Positions 5,905 through 12,611 of a stretch of DNA of 14,388 nt are shown one piece after another. The notes under the pieces are model-generated. The model was given only the letters and a program-made list of their open reading frames with translations. It did not search any database and was not told the origin of the DNA. The stretch's first letter is position 1. Each line of letters begins with the position of its first letter. The stretch comes from Deltaproteobacteria bacterium RIFCSPLOWO2_02_56_12 (GTDB lineage: Bacteria > Desulfobacterota > Binatia > UBA9968). The translations under genes and the position numbers were made by a program. The stretch lies in the NCBI GenBank assembly GCA_001799045.1, contig MGRY01000193.1:1-14388 (forward strand). Direction: 5' to 3'.

Positions 5905-7587
5905 TTCTTCCCTCGTGACTCGCAGCACCTCCGCAAGGGTAGTAATCCCCTCGCGGACCTTCTGCCATCCGTCTCCTCTTAGGAGTTCCATGCCTTGAGT
6001 AATAGCCAGGTTGCGAATGGAGTTGGCGTCTGCCTTTTGCACAATAAGCTTGCAGATTTCGGAGGTGGCCGGCAGAAGCTCAAAGATGCCGATTCGTCCC
6101 AGGTAGCCGGTCCCGCTGCACGCATCACAACCGCCCGGTTCCCAGATGGTCGCCGGCGGATTCCCGTTGAACCCTTCAACCTTTAAACCCTTAAACGGTA
6201 TTTCTTTCCGGCAATTTGGGCAAAGCCGGCGCACCAACCTCTGTGCCAGAACCCCCAGAACCGATGAGCCGAGGAGATAATCTTGCACCCCCATCTCCAA
6301 CAGGCGCGAGATCGCTCCGGCGGCATCATTGGTGTGCAGGGTGGAGAAGACAAGATGGCCGGTGAGCGCAGCCTGGACCGCGATCTCTGCGGTCTCGAAG
6401 TCGCGGATTTCCCCCACCATGATGATATCGGGATCCTGGCGCACAATGGAGCGCAAGCCGTTGGCAAAGGTGAGCCCGATCTGAGGTTTTACCTGGATCT
6501 GGTTGACGCCGCCCAGCTGATACTCAACAGGATCCTCGATAGTGATGATTTTCTTTCCCGGATCGTTGATTTTCTGCAAGGCGCCGTAGAGCGTCGTGGT
6601 CTTGCCGCTCCCGGTAGGTCCGGTGACCAGGACCATCCCATGAGGCTTGGAAATCATTTCGCAGAAGTGCCGGAGAATAGCCGGGGGAAAGCCGAGGGAC
6701 TCAAGATCGGCAAAAATTTGCGAGCGTTCTAGCAAACGAATCACAACGCTCTCGCCGTAGAGGGTGGGAATAGTTGCTATGCGAAGATCCACATCTTTTC
6801 CCGCAATCTTCACCTTGATCCTGCCGTCCTGGGGAAGACGCCTCTCGGCAATGTTGAGCTGGGCAAGGATCTTTATGCGAGAGATGATTGCGGCCTTAAG
6901 CTGGCGCGGCGGAGGATCGACTTCGTGCAGAATGCCGTCGATCCGATACCGGACCTTGAGCTGATTCTCAAAAGGCTCGATATGGATGTCCGAGGCGCGG
7001 CTCTCGAGGGCCCGGCTGAGCATCTGGTTTACCAGGCGAATCACCGGCACCTCCGAAGCCAGATCGCGCAAATGCTCCACTTCTTCCTCATCCACCGTCC
7101 CCTCCACCTCCCGCGCAGCAGACGGCCCCGTCAATGACTCCGTGGAATAGCCGTTGCCAAAAAGGGCTTCAATTCTTGCCGCGATCTCTTTCTCTTTGGC
7201 CAGGAGCGGTCTTACCTTGAGCGCAGTCGCCACCTCCAGCGCATGGAGGTGGGCCAGATCCGTAGGATCGGTCGTGGCCACAAGCAGCTCCGGTCCCTCG
7301 ACCTTCACGGGCACCATTTTTGTGAACTTGAGAAACTCAACGGCGTCCAGAAGAGGCTCGACCGGGAGAGGATTCAACGGAAAGTCTTTTAAAGAGACCA
7401 AAGGGATCCCGAGATGATCGCTGAGGAGCGGCAGCAGGTCATCTTCGGAGACGAATCCCAGTTCCACAACCAGGCGAGGCAACGAAGCGTGCTGCTCCTG
7501 CTGGAGTTTAAGGATCCGCTCACTCTCCTCCGCGGAGATGATCCCGCGCTCTACCAATCGCTCTTGCAGTGTAGGATAGCTTCCCAT
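5899..7587 (-). CDS. gspE: Type II secretion ATPase GspE
   Basis: 562 residues from the ATG at 7587. GspE is the cytoplasmic hexameric ATPase that drives pseudopilus assembly; it docks on GspL and GspF. The N-terminal domain (about 1-145) is of the GspE/MshE type. The ATPase core shows Walker A GPTGSGKT (323-330), the Asp box IITIEDPVEY (347-356), Walker B DIIMVGEIRD (387-396) and the His box GHLVFSTLHTND (410-421). A zinc-binding tetracysteine motif (CPNC at 456-459, CDAC at 487-490) is intact, as in T2SS and type IV pilus assembly ATPases. A TTG four codons upstream (7599) overlaps the cupin stop, but AAGGG abuts it directly, whereas the same purines plus AAGGGA sit better for the ATG. It is the first gsp gene here; no gspC or gspD precedes it. 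Confidence 0.96.
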   Translation of the reverse strand: MGSYPTLQERLVERGIISAEESERILKLQQEQHASLPRLVVELGFVSEDDLLPLLSDHLGIPLVSLKDFPLNPLPVEPLLDAVEFLKFTKMVPVKVEGPELLVATTDPTDLAHLHALEVATALKVRPLLAKEKEIAARIEALFGNGYSTESLTGPSAAREVEGTVDEEEVEHLRDLASEVPVIRLVNQMLSRALESRASDIHIEPFENQLKVRYRIDGILHEVDPPPRQLKAAIISRIKILAQLNIAERRLPQDGRIKVKIAGKDVDLRIATIPTLYGESVVIRLLERSQIFADLESLGFPPAILRHFCEMISKPHGMVLVTGPTGSGKTTTLYGALQKINDPGKKIITIEDPVEYQLGGVNQIQVKPQIGLTFANGLRSIVRQDPDIIMVGEIRDFETAEIAVQAALTGHLVFSTLHTNDAAGAISRLLEMGVQDYLLGSSVLGVLAQRLVRRLCPNCRKEIPFKGLKVEGFNGNPPATIWEPGGCDACSGTGYLGRIGIFELLPATSEICKLIVQKADANSIRNLAITQGMELLRGDGWQKVREGITTLAEVLRVTREEG

Positions 7588-7595
7588 CTGTCCCT

Positions 7596-7955
7596 TCAAC
7601 CCTTGACTCTGCCGTACCGGTCTTCCAGCCGCACCACATCGTCGAGCTCGGGTGTCGAGACCTCTAAGACATCACACTCTTCAACCGCCCTCATCCGATG
7701 TTTCATTCTGGGGGTGATATGAAAACAGGCGCCCGGTTTTAAGTTAAGGGTTTCCTTTCTTCCCTCCGCCTCAATCTCCAATTCCATGGCCCCGCGAAGG
7801 AGATGAATCGTTTCATCCTTCACCTCGTGGTACTGATAGCTGAGAGATTCACCCCTGTTGATATGGAGAACCTTGCCGACATACCTGTCCGTATGGGCCC
7901 AGATCAACTCGTAGCCCCAGGGTTTATCGACTCGGGCTGGATGATAGCTCTTCAC
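7596..7955 (-). CDS. Small single-domain cupin, phosphomannose isomerase type II-like
   Basis: About 119 residues from a GTG at 7955. It resembles the C-terminal cupin of type II mannose-6-phosphate isomerase/GDP-mannose pyrophosphorylase and stand-alone sugar-phosphate isomerase-like cupins: KPWGYELIW near the N-terminus, GESLSYQYH (cupin motif 1, with Gln instead of the first His), then LLRGAMEL, KPGACFHITPRMKHRM (motif 2) and EVSTPELDDVVRLEDRYGR at the end. The last segment is typical of that group. Metal binding seems possible through the His residues, but the first position of the usual HxH pair is Gln, so catalysis is uncertain. A TTG two codons upstream is in frame but only two bases from AGGAGG; the GTG has eight bases of spacing. 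It sits between lptD and gspE. A role in supplying mannose-type sugars for LPS is conceivable but not shown. Confidence 0.8.
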   Translation of the reverse strand: MKSYHPARVDKPWGYELIWAHTDRYVGKVLHINRGESLSYQYHEVKDETIHLLRGAMELEIEAEGRKETLNLKPGACFHITPRMKHRMRAVEECDVLEVSTPELDDVVRLEDRYGRVKG

Positions 7956-7963
7956 TGCCAAAC

Positions 7964-7969
7964 CCTCCT
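7964..7969 (-). promoter_or_regulatory. Ribosome binding site of the cupin gene
   Basis: A full AGGAGG on the minus strand, eight bases before the GTG at 7955 and only two bases before the alternative TTG at 7961. It decides the start in favour of GTG. Confidence 0.8.
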
Positions 7970-7993
7970 GGCCAAACCATCGCGGGCCGTAGC

Positions 7994-10297
7994 TTACTTG
8001 AATAGCTCTTTATTCTGTGAGCTTAAACCGAGAAGGTCGAAACTAAACTGGAAGCTGGTCTTATCCGGATTCGTACTTCGTTTGAGAGTAAAACTCAAAG
8101 TCCAGCACTCACACTGTGAGAGGAGCTTGATCCCCCCCCGGTTGCTGGTAAACTGACCGTCACGCGCATTATAGGTCGTATTATAAAGTAGGAGCACTCG
8201 GTCTGTTAGGTGAAAGAGGGTGTTGATACCCAATGCCCCAACAATATTTCGGCGTAGCAGCCTTTCGTCTGAGAGCGTGGCGAGGTTGGCGTTATCTGCC
8301 AGCTCGGCCAGAGAGTCGCGGCGAATGAAACGGTAGCTCAAATCCAGTTGGTTGGGTCGCATAAAGTCGCGGTCCAGAACGCGATGGGTCAAGGGGCGAG
8401 GATCCAGAAGGGAAAAAACGGCCGCAGCCTGACTCATCTGCCAAGGGCCGGGATTAAGACCGGTGTCAAATCCGAGCGCCAAATAATCGAGAGGGGTAAG
8501 CCGAAAGTTCATATCCAAATCGGACAGGCTATCGCCCCCCTTCCTCTCCCGGTCAATATCATAGCTCAAGGCCAGCCTTAATCGTCCCATCTCTCTGATG
8601 TCGCCGACGTTGGCAGAGCTCACAAGCTCCACATCTCGATCTTCCGGTACCGCTATCGTCTCCTGGGCGAATTTACCCCAGAGGCGGTTGGTAAGAGCAA
8701 ACGTCAACAGATTTCTTCGATTGATGCGGTCCGTCCCGTCAAAGATGGGAATATCGCGGTCCCGGACGCTGGGGATAAAGAGATAACTCATCTCAGGCTC
8801 GACGACATGCTTCATCCTACGGAGATAAGAGGTACCCAAATCATAAACCCGCCCCACAGATGTGCCCACATTGCCTCTGACCTCTACAAGCTGTCGTGAG
8901 CGGTTACGATCAAAAGAGCCTTCGTCCTGGTAAAGATGATAGGCGGTCTCGCGCAGGGCGAGATTGAAGGAGCCCGGAAAGTAGGGAAAGAGCTGAAAAG
9001 GTAGAAACATCTCAGGCCGGAGATCCAGACGAAGCCCATCCGCCCCTTCCTTGCGCAGATAGTTCACCCCTTCCGCCCGCCAGCGAAACTCCAAAGGCGT
9101 CTCTCCCAAGACGCGACGTCCCCTGAAAAGGATCTGCGGCGTCTTTTGCAGGGTGTGTTTGTCCGGCTGGATAAAATCTTGATAAAAGGCCCATTCCCCC
9201 TGGAGGCGCATATCGTTAAAGTCCCGCAGAACCCCGAAGCGGGAGCTGGCATACCGGCTGCTCCTGAGTTCCCGCTCGCGCGGTGAATCCAAGACAAAGG
9301 TATCGATATCTCTGAGGTACAGGTCATCGCTGAATGCGGCAATGTCGCTGTAAGTCTTCCATCCCAAGGGGCTGCTCTGGCGATGGGTGGCAAACACGCT
9401 CCAGCGGTTCTTGGGAATATCCTGATCGGCGATGGTGCGATCTCCAATACTCCGGTCCTCGTTCTTGCGCAGTCCCTCGTTAAAATAGGAAAGAGCGATT
9501 TCCCCCCGCGCATCCCGGCTCAGAATAGTACGCAGTTCCCCAAAGAGCCCAACCCGCGCACGGCTTTCCACGTCAATTCCGACGGTAGCATCGGCGCTCT
9601 TGGAGATGGCCCAGAAAAACGGCTGCTCGAACTTGAAGCCCTCCCGGCTCGAAGAGCCGAACTTGGGAAAAAGAAAACCGGTTTGCCTCTCGGTTCTCAG
9701 AGGGAAATAGGCGTAGGGCAGGTAAAGCACGGGGACATCCATGAGATAGAAGGTCCCGCCCCTGATAATCGCTTCACCTTCGCGGCGCAGATCGATCTGG
9801 TCGGCCGACACCTTCCACGTGGGCGGGCCGGACTCACAGAGACAGGTGGTAAAAAATCCTTCATCGATATGATAGGCCTGCCCGGAAAATTTCTCCAGCC
9901 GTTTCCCGCTCATGCTGAGGTGGCCGGTTTCGAGAAAAATCTCACCCTGGTCGATCGTGGCAGTCTCCTGCTCCAGATTGAACTCAGCCGCTTCGGCCTT
10001 CATCTTCCACAACGGATCATCGACCGAGACCTTGCCCTTTGCCTCTGCTTGCTGGGTCTCCCGGTTGAAACGAACTTCATCGGCCTTCAAGATCATCTCT
10101 TGACGCTTGAGCTCCACATTTCCTTTGGCCTCGATCCGGCTGCCTTTTTCTTCAACCTTGAGCGAGTCTGCGGTGAGGTTAATCTCCTCCCCGGTTTTCT
10201 GGGCTGACTGCTGCCTGGTCTGCCCAAGCAACGGAGCGGCCTGCGACAAAAAAACGGCCAGCATCGTGCAAAAGGCGATATTTGAGTTAGACAACAT
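7994..10297 (-). CDS. lptD: LPS-assembly outer-membrane protein LptD
   Basis: 767 residues from the ATG at 10297, which overlaps the end of folC by 11 bp. LptD forms the outer-membrane barrel that, with LptE, delivers LPS to the cell surface. A hydrophobic signal segment (about 7-25) leads to a periplasmic OstA/LptA-like jellyroll (about 37-150: NLTADSLKV, IEAKGNVELKR, LKADEVRFN, TQQAEAKGKVSV). The barrel follows, opening with VPVLYLPYAYFPLRTERQTGFLFP, a hallmark of LptD, and rich in alternating beta strands. Cysteines occur as CLC (152, 154) and CEC (729, 731), which fits the inter-domain disulfides known in LptD but with CxC pairs. The start is uncertain: the ATG gives a signal peptide without basic residues, while a TTG three codons upstream (10306) adds one Lys, and the frame is open to 10360. 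No strong ribosome site is visible. Confidence 0.93.
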   Translation of the reverse strand: MLSNSNIAFCTMLAVFLSQAAPLLGQTRQQSAQKTGEEINLTADSLKVEEKGSRIEAKGNVELKRQEMILKADEVRFNRETQQAEAKGKVSVDDPLWKMKAEAAEFNLEQETATIDQGEIFLETGHLSMSGKRLEKFSGQAYHIDEGFFTTCLCESGPPTWKVSADQIDLRREGEAIIRGGTFYLMDVPVLYLPYAYFPLRTERQTGFLFPKFGSSSREGFKFEQPFFWAISKSADATVGIDVESRARVGLFGELRTILSRDARGEIALSYFNEGLRKNEDRSIGDRTIADQDIPKNRWSVFATHRQSSPLGWKTYSDIAAFSDDLYLRDIDTFVLDSPRERELRSSRYASSRFGVLRDFNDMRLQGEWAFYQDFIQPDKHTLQKTPQILFRGRRVLGETPLEFRWRAEGVNYLRKEGADGLRLDLRPEMFLPFQLFPYFPGSFNLALRETAYHLYQDEGSFDRNRSRQLVEVRGNVGTSVGRVYDLGTSYLRRMKHVVEPEMSYLFIPSVRDRDIPIFDGTDRINRRNLLTFALTNRLWGKFAQETIAVPEDRDVELVSSANVGDIREMGRLRLALSYDIDRERKGGDSLSDLDMNFRLTPLDYLALGFDTGLNPGPWQMSQAAAVFSLLDPRPLTHRVLDRDFMRPNQLDLSYRFIRRDSLAELADNANLATLSDERLLRRNIVGALGINTLFHLTDRVLLLYNTTYNARDGQFTSNRGGIKLLSQCECWTLSFTLKRSTNPDKTSFQFSFDLLGLSSQNKELFK

Positions 10298-11609
10298 TTC
10301 TTTCAAGTCGAACGTCCGCAAACTGCCCCTCGGACGATTGCCCAAGCGCCTCTTCGACAAGCACGGACCTTACCTCCCCCAAAAGATAAAGCGAACCAGT
10401 GACCAAAACAACATCCTCAGGGCCGGCCCGCTCCAGCACGAAACGGAGAGCCTTGGCAGGCTCCTCCAGGACTATCGCGGGGATCTTTTCACCTATAACC
10501 TCGCGAACTCTCCAGGGGTCCGCGCCCCGCTGCATGGGCACACGGCTCAGAACCGCTTCGCTGGCGACCTCCGCAAGCTCTCCTAACATATAGGCCCAAT
10601 CCTTATCTTCCATCACAGCGAAGAGAAGCTTGACCTTCTTCACTCCCAGAAAATTCCGGATCTCGTCAACCAGGACCTTAACCCCTTCCCCGTTGTGTGC
10701 CCCATCCAGGATTACCATCGGATGGCGCCGGACGACCTCAAAACGTCCCGGCCAGAAGACCGTTCTCAGCCCCTCGCGTAAGGCCCCCTCTTTTACGGGG
10801 AAGTCCTTCTTCCCAACTTCTAACGCTTTGAGAACGAGCGCAGCATTGCCCCGCTGGTATCGCCCCTGAAGCCCCAGGGAAAGATCCTTCAGGTTCCAAT
10901 TTAACCCTTTATAGTCAAAAAGACCACCGTCTTTTATGGCGAAGGAGAAATCCGATCCCAAGAAATAACTGGCTGAACCTTTGAGCCCGGCCATCTCTCT
11001 TAGGAACTCTGCAACCTCCGGCGGTAGAGAGCCACAGACTACCGGCACGCCTTCCTTGATAATGCCCCCTTTCTCCCGAGCAATGGAAAGGAGATCGCTC
11101 CCAAGATAAGCCTCGTGATCCTTAGAGATGGTCGTGATAATTGAAACGGAAGGCAAAACGAGATTGGTGGCATCGAGCCTTCCCCCCAACCCCACCTCCA
11201 CCACAGCCACTTCAACTTTGCGCCGGGCAAAATAGACCAGGGCCATGACTGTCACAAATTCAAAGAAGGTAAGTCCGACACCCTCTTTTGCCGACCGGCG
11301 CTTAATTTCCTCCGCCAGTTCCACCACTTCTTCCTGAGAGATCTCCTGATCTCCCACCCGGATGCGCTCGGTGAAAGAGACAACGTGGGGAGAGGTGTAA
11401 AGGGCAACGCGGTAACCTTCTGCGGCGAGGATGCGGTGCAGCATCGCCGCAACAGAACCTTTTCCATTGGTGCCGGCGATATGGAAGGCTGGGTAACGGC
11501 GCTCCGGATGGCCGAAAAGAGACAAGACTCTCTCTACGCGGTGCAGCCGGAGGTCGATCTCGCCCCCGCGCAGATTGAAAATATAGTCTAGCGTCTCCGT
11601 GTAAGTCAT
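10287..11609 (-). CDS. folC: Bifunctional folylpolyglutamate/dihydrofolate synthase FolC
   Basis: 440 residues, normal for the family. FolC adds glutamate to folates (and in many bacteria also to dihydropteroate) using ATP, in the cytoplasm. The Mur-ligase-type P-loop GTNGKGS is at 46-52, followed by YTSPHVVSFTERIRV (71-85), the VVEVGLGGRLDATN segment (136-149), a DHEAYLGSD region around His165, the AREKGGIIK segment with the lysine expected to be carbamylated (Lys185), and LDGAHN (301-306) starting the C-terminal domain. The ATG at 11609 has no Shine-Dalgarno sequence; the bases just upstream are repeat. The gene follows trpA across an 89-bp repeat-filled gap and overlaps lptD. In many other bacteria accD lies between trpA and folC; it is missing here. 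Confidence 0.97.
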   Translation of the reverse strand: MTYTETLDYIFNLRGGEIDLRLHRVERVLSLFGHPERRYPAFHIAGTNGKGSVAAMLHRILAAEGYRVALYTSPHVVSFTERIRVGDQEISQEEVVELAEEIKRRSAKEGVGLTFFEFVTVMALVYFARRKVEVAVVEVGLGGRLDATNLVLPSVSIITTISKDHEAYLGSDLLSIAREKGGIIKEGVPVVCGSLPPEVAEFLREMAGLKGSASYFLGSDFSFAIKDGGLFDYKGLNWNLKDLSLGLQGRYQRGNAALVLKALEVGKKDFPVKEGALREGLRTVFWPGRFEVVRRHPMVILDGAHNGEGVKVLVDEIRNFLGVKKVKLLFAVMEDKDWAYMLGELAEVASEAVLSRVPMQRGADPWRVREVIGEKIPAIVLEEPAKALRFVLERAGPEDVVLVTGSLYLLGEVRSVLVEEALGQSSEGQFADVRLERNVV

Positions 11610-11708
11610 AGTTAATGGTTATTGGTTACTCGGTACTGGTCAGAGCGATAGTAAAATTTGCTCTCTTTCCGCGCTGTTTACCAATAACTAGTAACGAATT
11701 AACGAATA
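11610..11708. repeat. Divergent inverted heptamer array in the trpA-folC gap
   Basis: The left arm is AGTTAAT, GGTTATT, GGTTACT, CGGTACT (11610-11637). The inverted right arm is ACCAATA, ACTAGTA, ACGAATT, one extra A, ACGAATA (11680-11708). A 9-bp perfect inverted repeat (11618-11626 with 11680-11688) joins the arms. The centre (about 11641-11678) holds a smaller AGAGC/GCTCT inverted pair. The units are not of the CAAAA type of the other arrays, but the 7-base period and the layout agree. The right arm enters the 3' end of trpA. Confidence 0.75.
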
Positions 11709-12517
11709 ACTTTTTTTCTGACCCGTTCCATCGCCCGCTTCAAACGACCCACAAACAGCCCCGCCCGTTTTACCTTTTCTTGGTTTTGATCCGCCTTTTC
11801 CATCACCTCAATCAAGGCGCTGCCCACAACCGCCGCATCGGCAAATGAAGCGATCCAGGCTGCCTGCTCAGGCGTTGAGATGCCAAAACCGACACCGACA
11901 GGAAGCGACGTGTAGCGGCGAACGCGCGCCACTTGGGCATGGAGGTGATCCTCAAAGCGCCTGCGCGCGCCCGTCACCCCTGTCACCGAGACATAATAGA
12001 CGAAACCTCCGCCCTGCCGCGCAACCAGCCTGATGCGCCCGGCATCACTCGTCGGGGCCAGAAGAAATATCGTATCCAGCCCCCGGGCATCCGTCCAGCG
12101 CTTCAATTCTCCGCTCTCTTCCGGTGGAAGATCGACGCAAAGGATGCCATCGACGCCTGCCGCACTAGCCTCCCGGGTAAACCGCTTGAGCCCATAGCGG
12201 AAAAAGGGGTTGTAATAGCCAAAAAGGATCAGGGGAATCTCAGAGTCGCGGCGAAACTCGCGTACCATCCGTAAGATGCGCGGGAGCGAAGCCCCCTTTT
12301 GCAAGGCGCGCTCCGACGCCCGCTGAATGGTGGGTCCATCCGCCATAGGGTCTGAGAATGGAACTCCCAGTTCGACCAGGTCTGCGCCGCTCCGCTCCAG
12401 CACACGTAAGATTTTGGCGGTCGTCTCCAGATCCGGATCTCCAGCCGTTATAAAAGTAATCAAGGCCGTTCTTCCCCGGCTCTTGAGCGCAGAAAATTTT
12501 TCGTCAATCCGGTTCAT
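11699..12517 (-). CDS. trpA: Tryptophan synthase alpha chain TrpA
   Basis: 272 residues, the usual length. TrpA splits indole-3-glycerol phosphate into indole and glyceraldehyde 3-phosphate; indole is channelled to TrpB in the alpha2-beta2 complex. The catalytic residues are present at the classical positions: Glu49 in LVELGVPFSDP and Asp60 in MADGPTIQRA. Other motifs are FITAGDPD (22-29), YNPFFRYG, VDLPPEES, YVSVTGVTGAR and VGFGIS for phosphate binding. The ATG at 12517 is the first in-frame start but lacks a clear ribosome site. The C-terminus is basic (MERVRKKVIR), and its last codons and TAA stop coincide with heptamer repeat sequence. The gene follows trpB across a 94-bp gap filled with another array. 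Confidence 0.98.
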   Translation of the reverse strand: MNRIDEKFSALKSRGRTALITFITAGDPDLETTAKILRVLERSGADLVELGVPFSDPMADGPTIQRASERALQKGASLPRILRMVREFRRDSEIPLILFGYYNPFFRYGLKRFTREASAAGVDGILCVDLPPEESGELKRWTDARGLDTIFLLAPTSDAGRIRLVARQGGGFVYYVSVTGVTGARRRFEDHLHAQVARVRRYTSLPVGVGFGISTPEQAAWIASFADAAVVGSALIEVMEKADQNQEKVKRAGLFVGRLKRAMERVRKKVIR

Positions 12518-12534
12518 AGCGGACTATGTTCCAA

Positions 12535-12604
12535 TGCAAACTGCAAAGTTCAAAATGAAAAATTTAAATTTTGACTTTTGCATTTTGCAATTTTCATTTT
12601 GCAA
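12535..12604. repeat. Inverted heptamer array in the trpB-trpA gap
   Basis: Ten 7-base units in exact phase over 70 bases. The left arm is TGCAAAC, TGCAAAG, TTCAAAA, TGAAAAA. The centre is TTTAAAT, inside a perfect 14-bp palindrome (12559-12572). The right arm is inverted: TTTGACT, TTTGCAT, TTTGCAA, TTTTCAT, TTTGCAA. It fills most of the 94-bp gap and could form a long imperfect hairpin in the transcript. Confidence 0.93.
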
Positions 12605-12611
12605 GGCATCG

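Noticed and set aside
9383..10207. Open frame of 274 codons on the plus strand opposite lptD
   Set aside because: It lies wholly antisense to a well-supported LptD, encodes no recognisable motif and looks like the mirror of G+C-rich codon use.
11708..11714. T-run on the plus strand as a terminator tail
   Set aside because: It is the A-run of lysine codons at the end of trpA on the minus strand; no gene on the plus strand ends here.
1582..12604. Heptamer arrays as CRISPR
   Set aside because: Units are 7 bases, contiguous and without spacers, and no cas genes are present.
12535..12604. Inverted array as a rho-independent terminator after trpB
   Set aside because: The possible stem is A+T-rich and imperfect with no G+C-rich stem followed by a U-run, and trpA continues the same pathway downstream.
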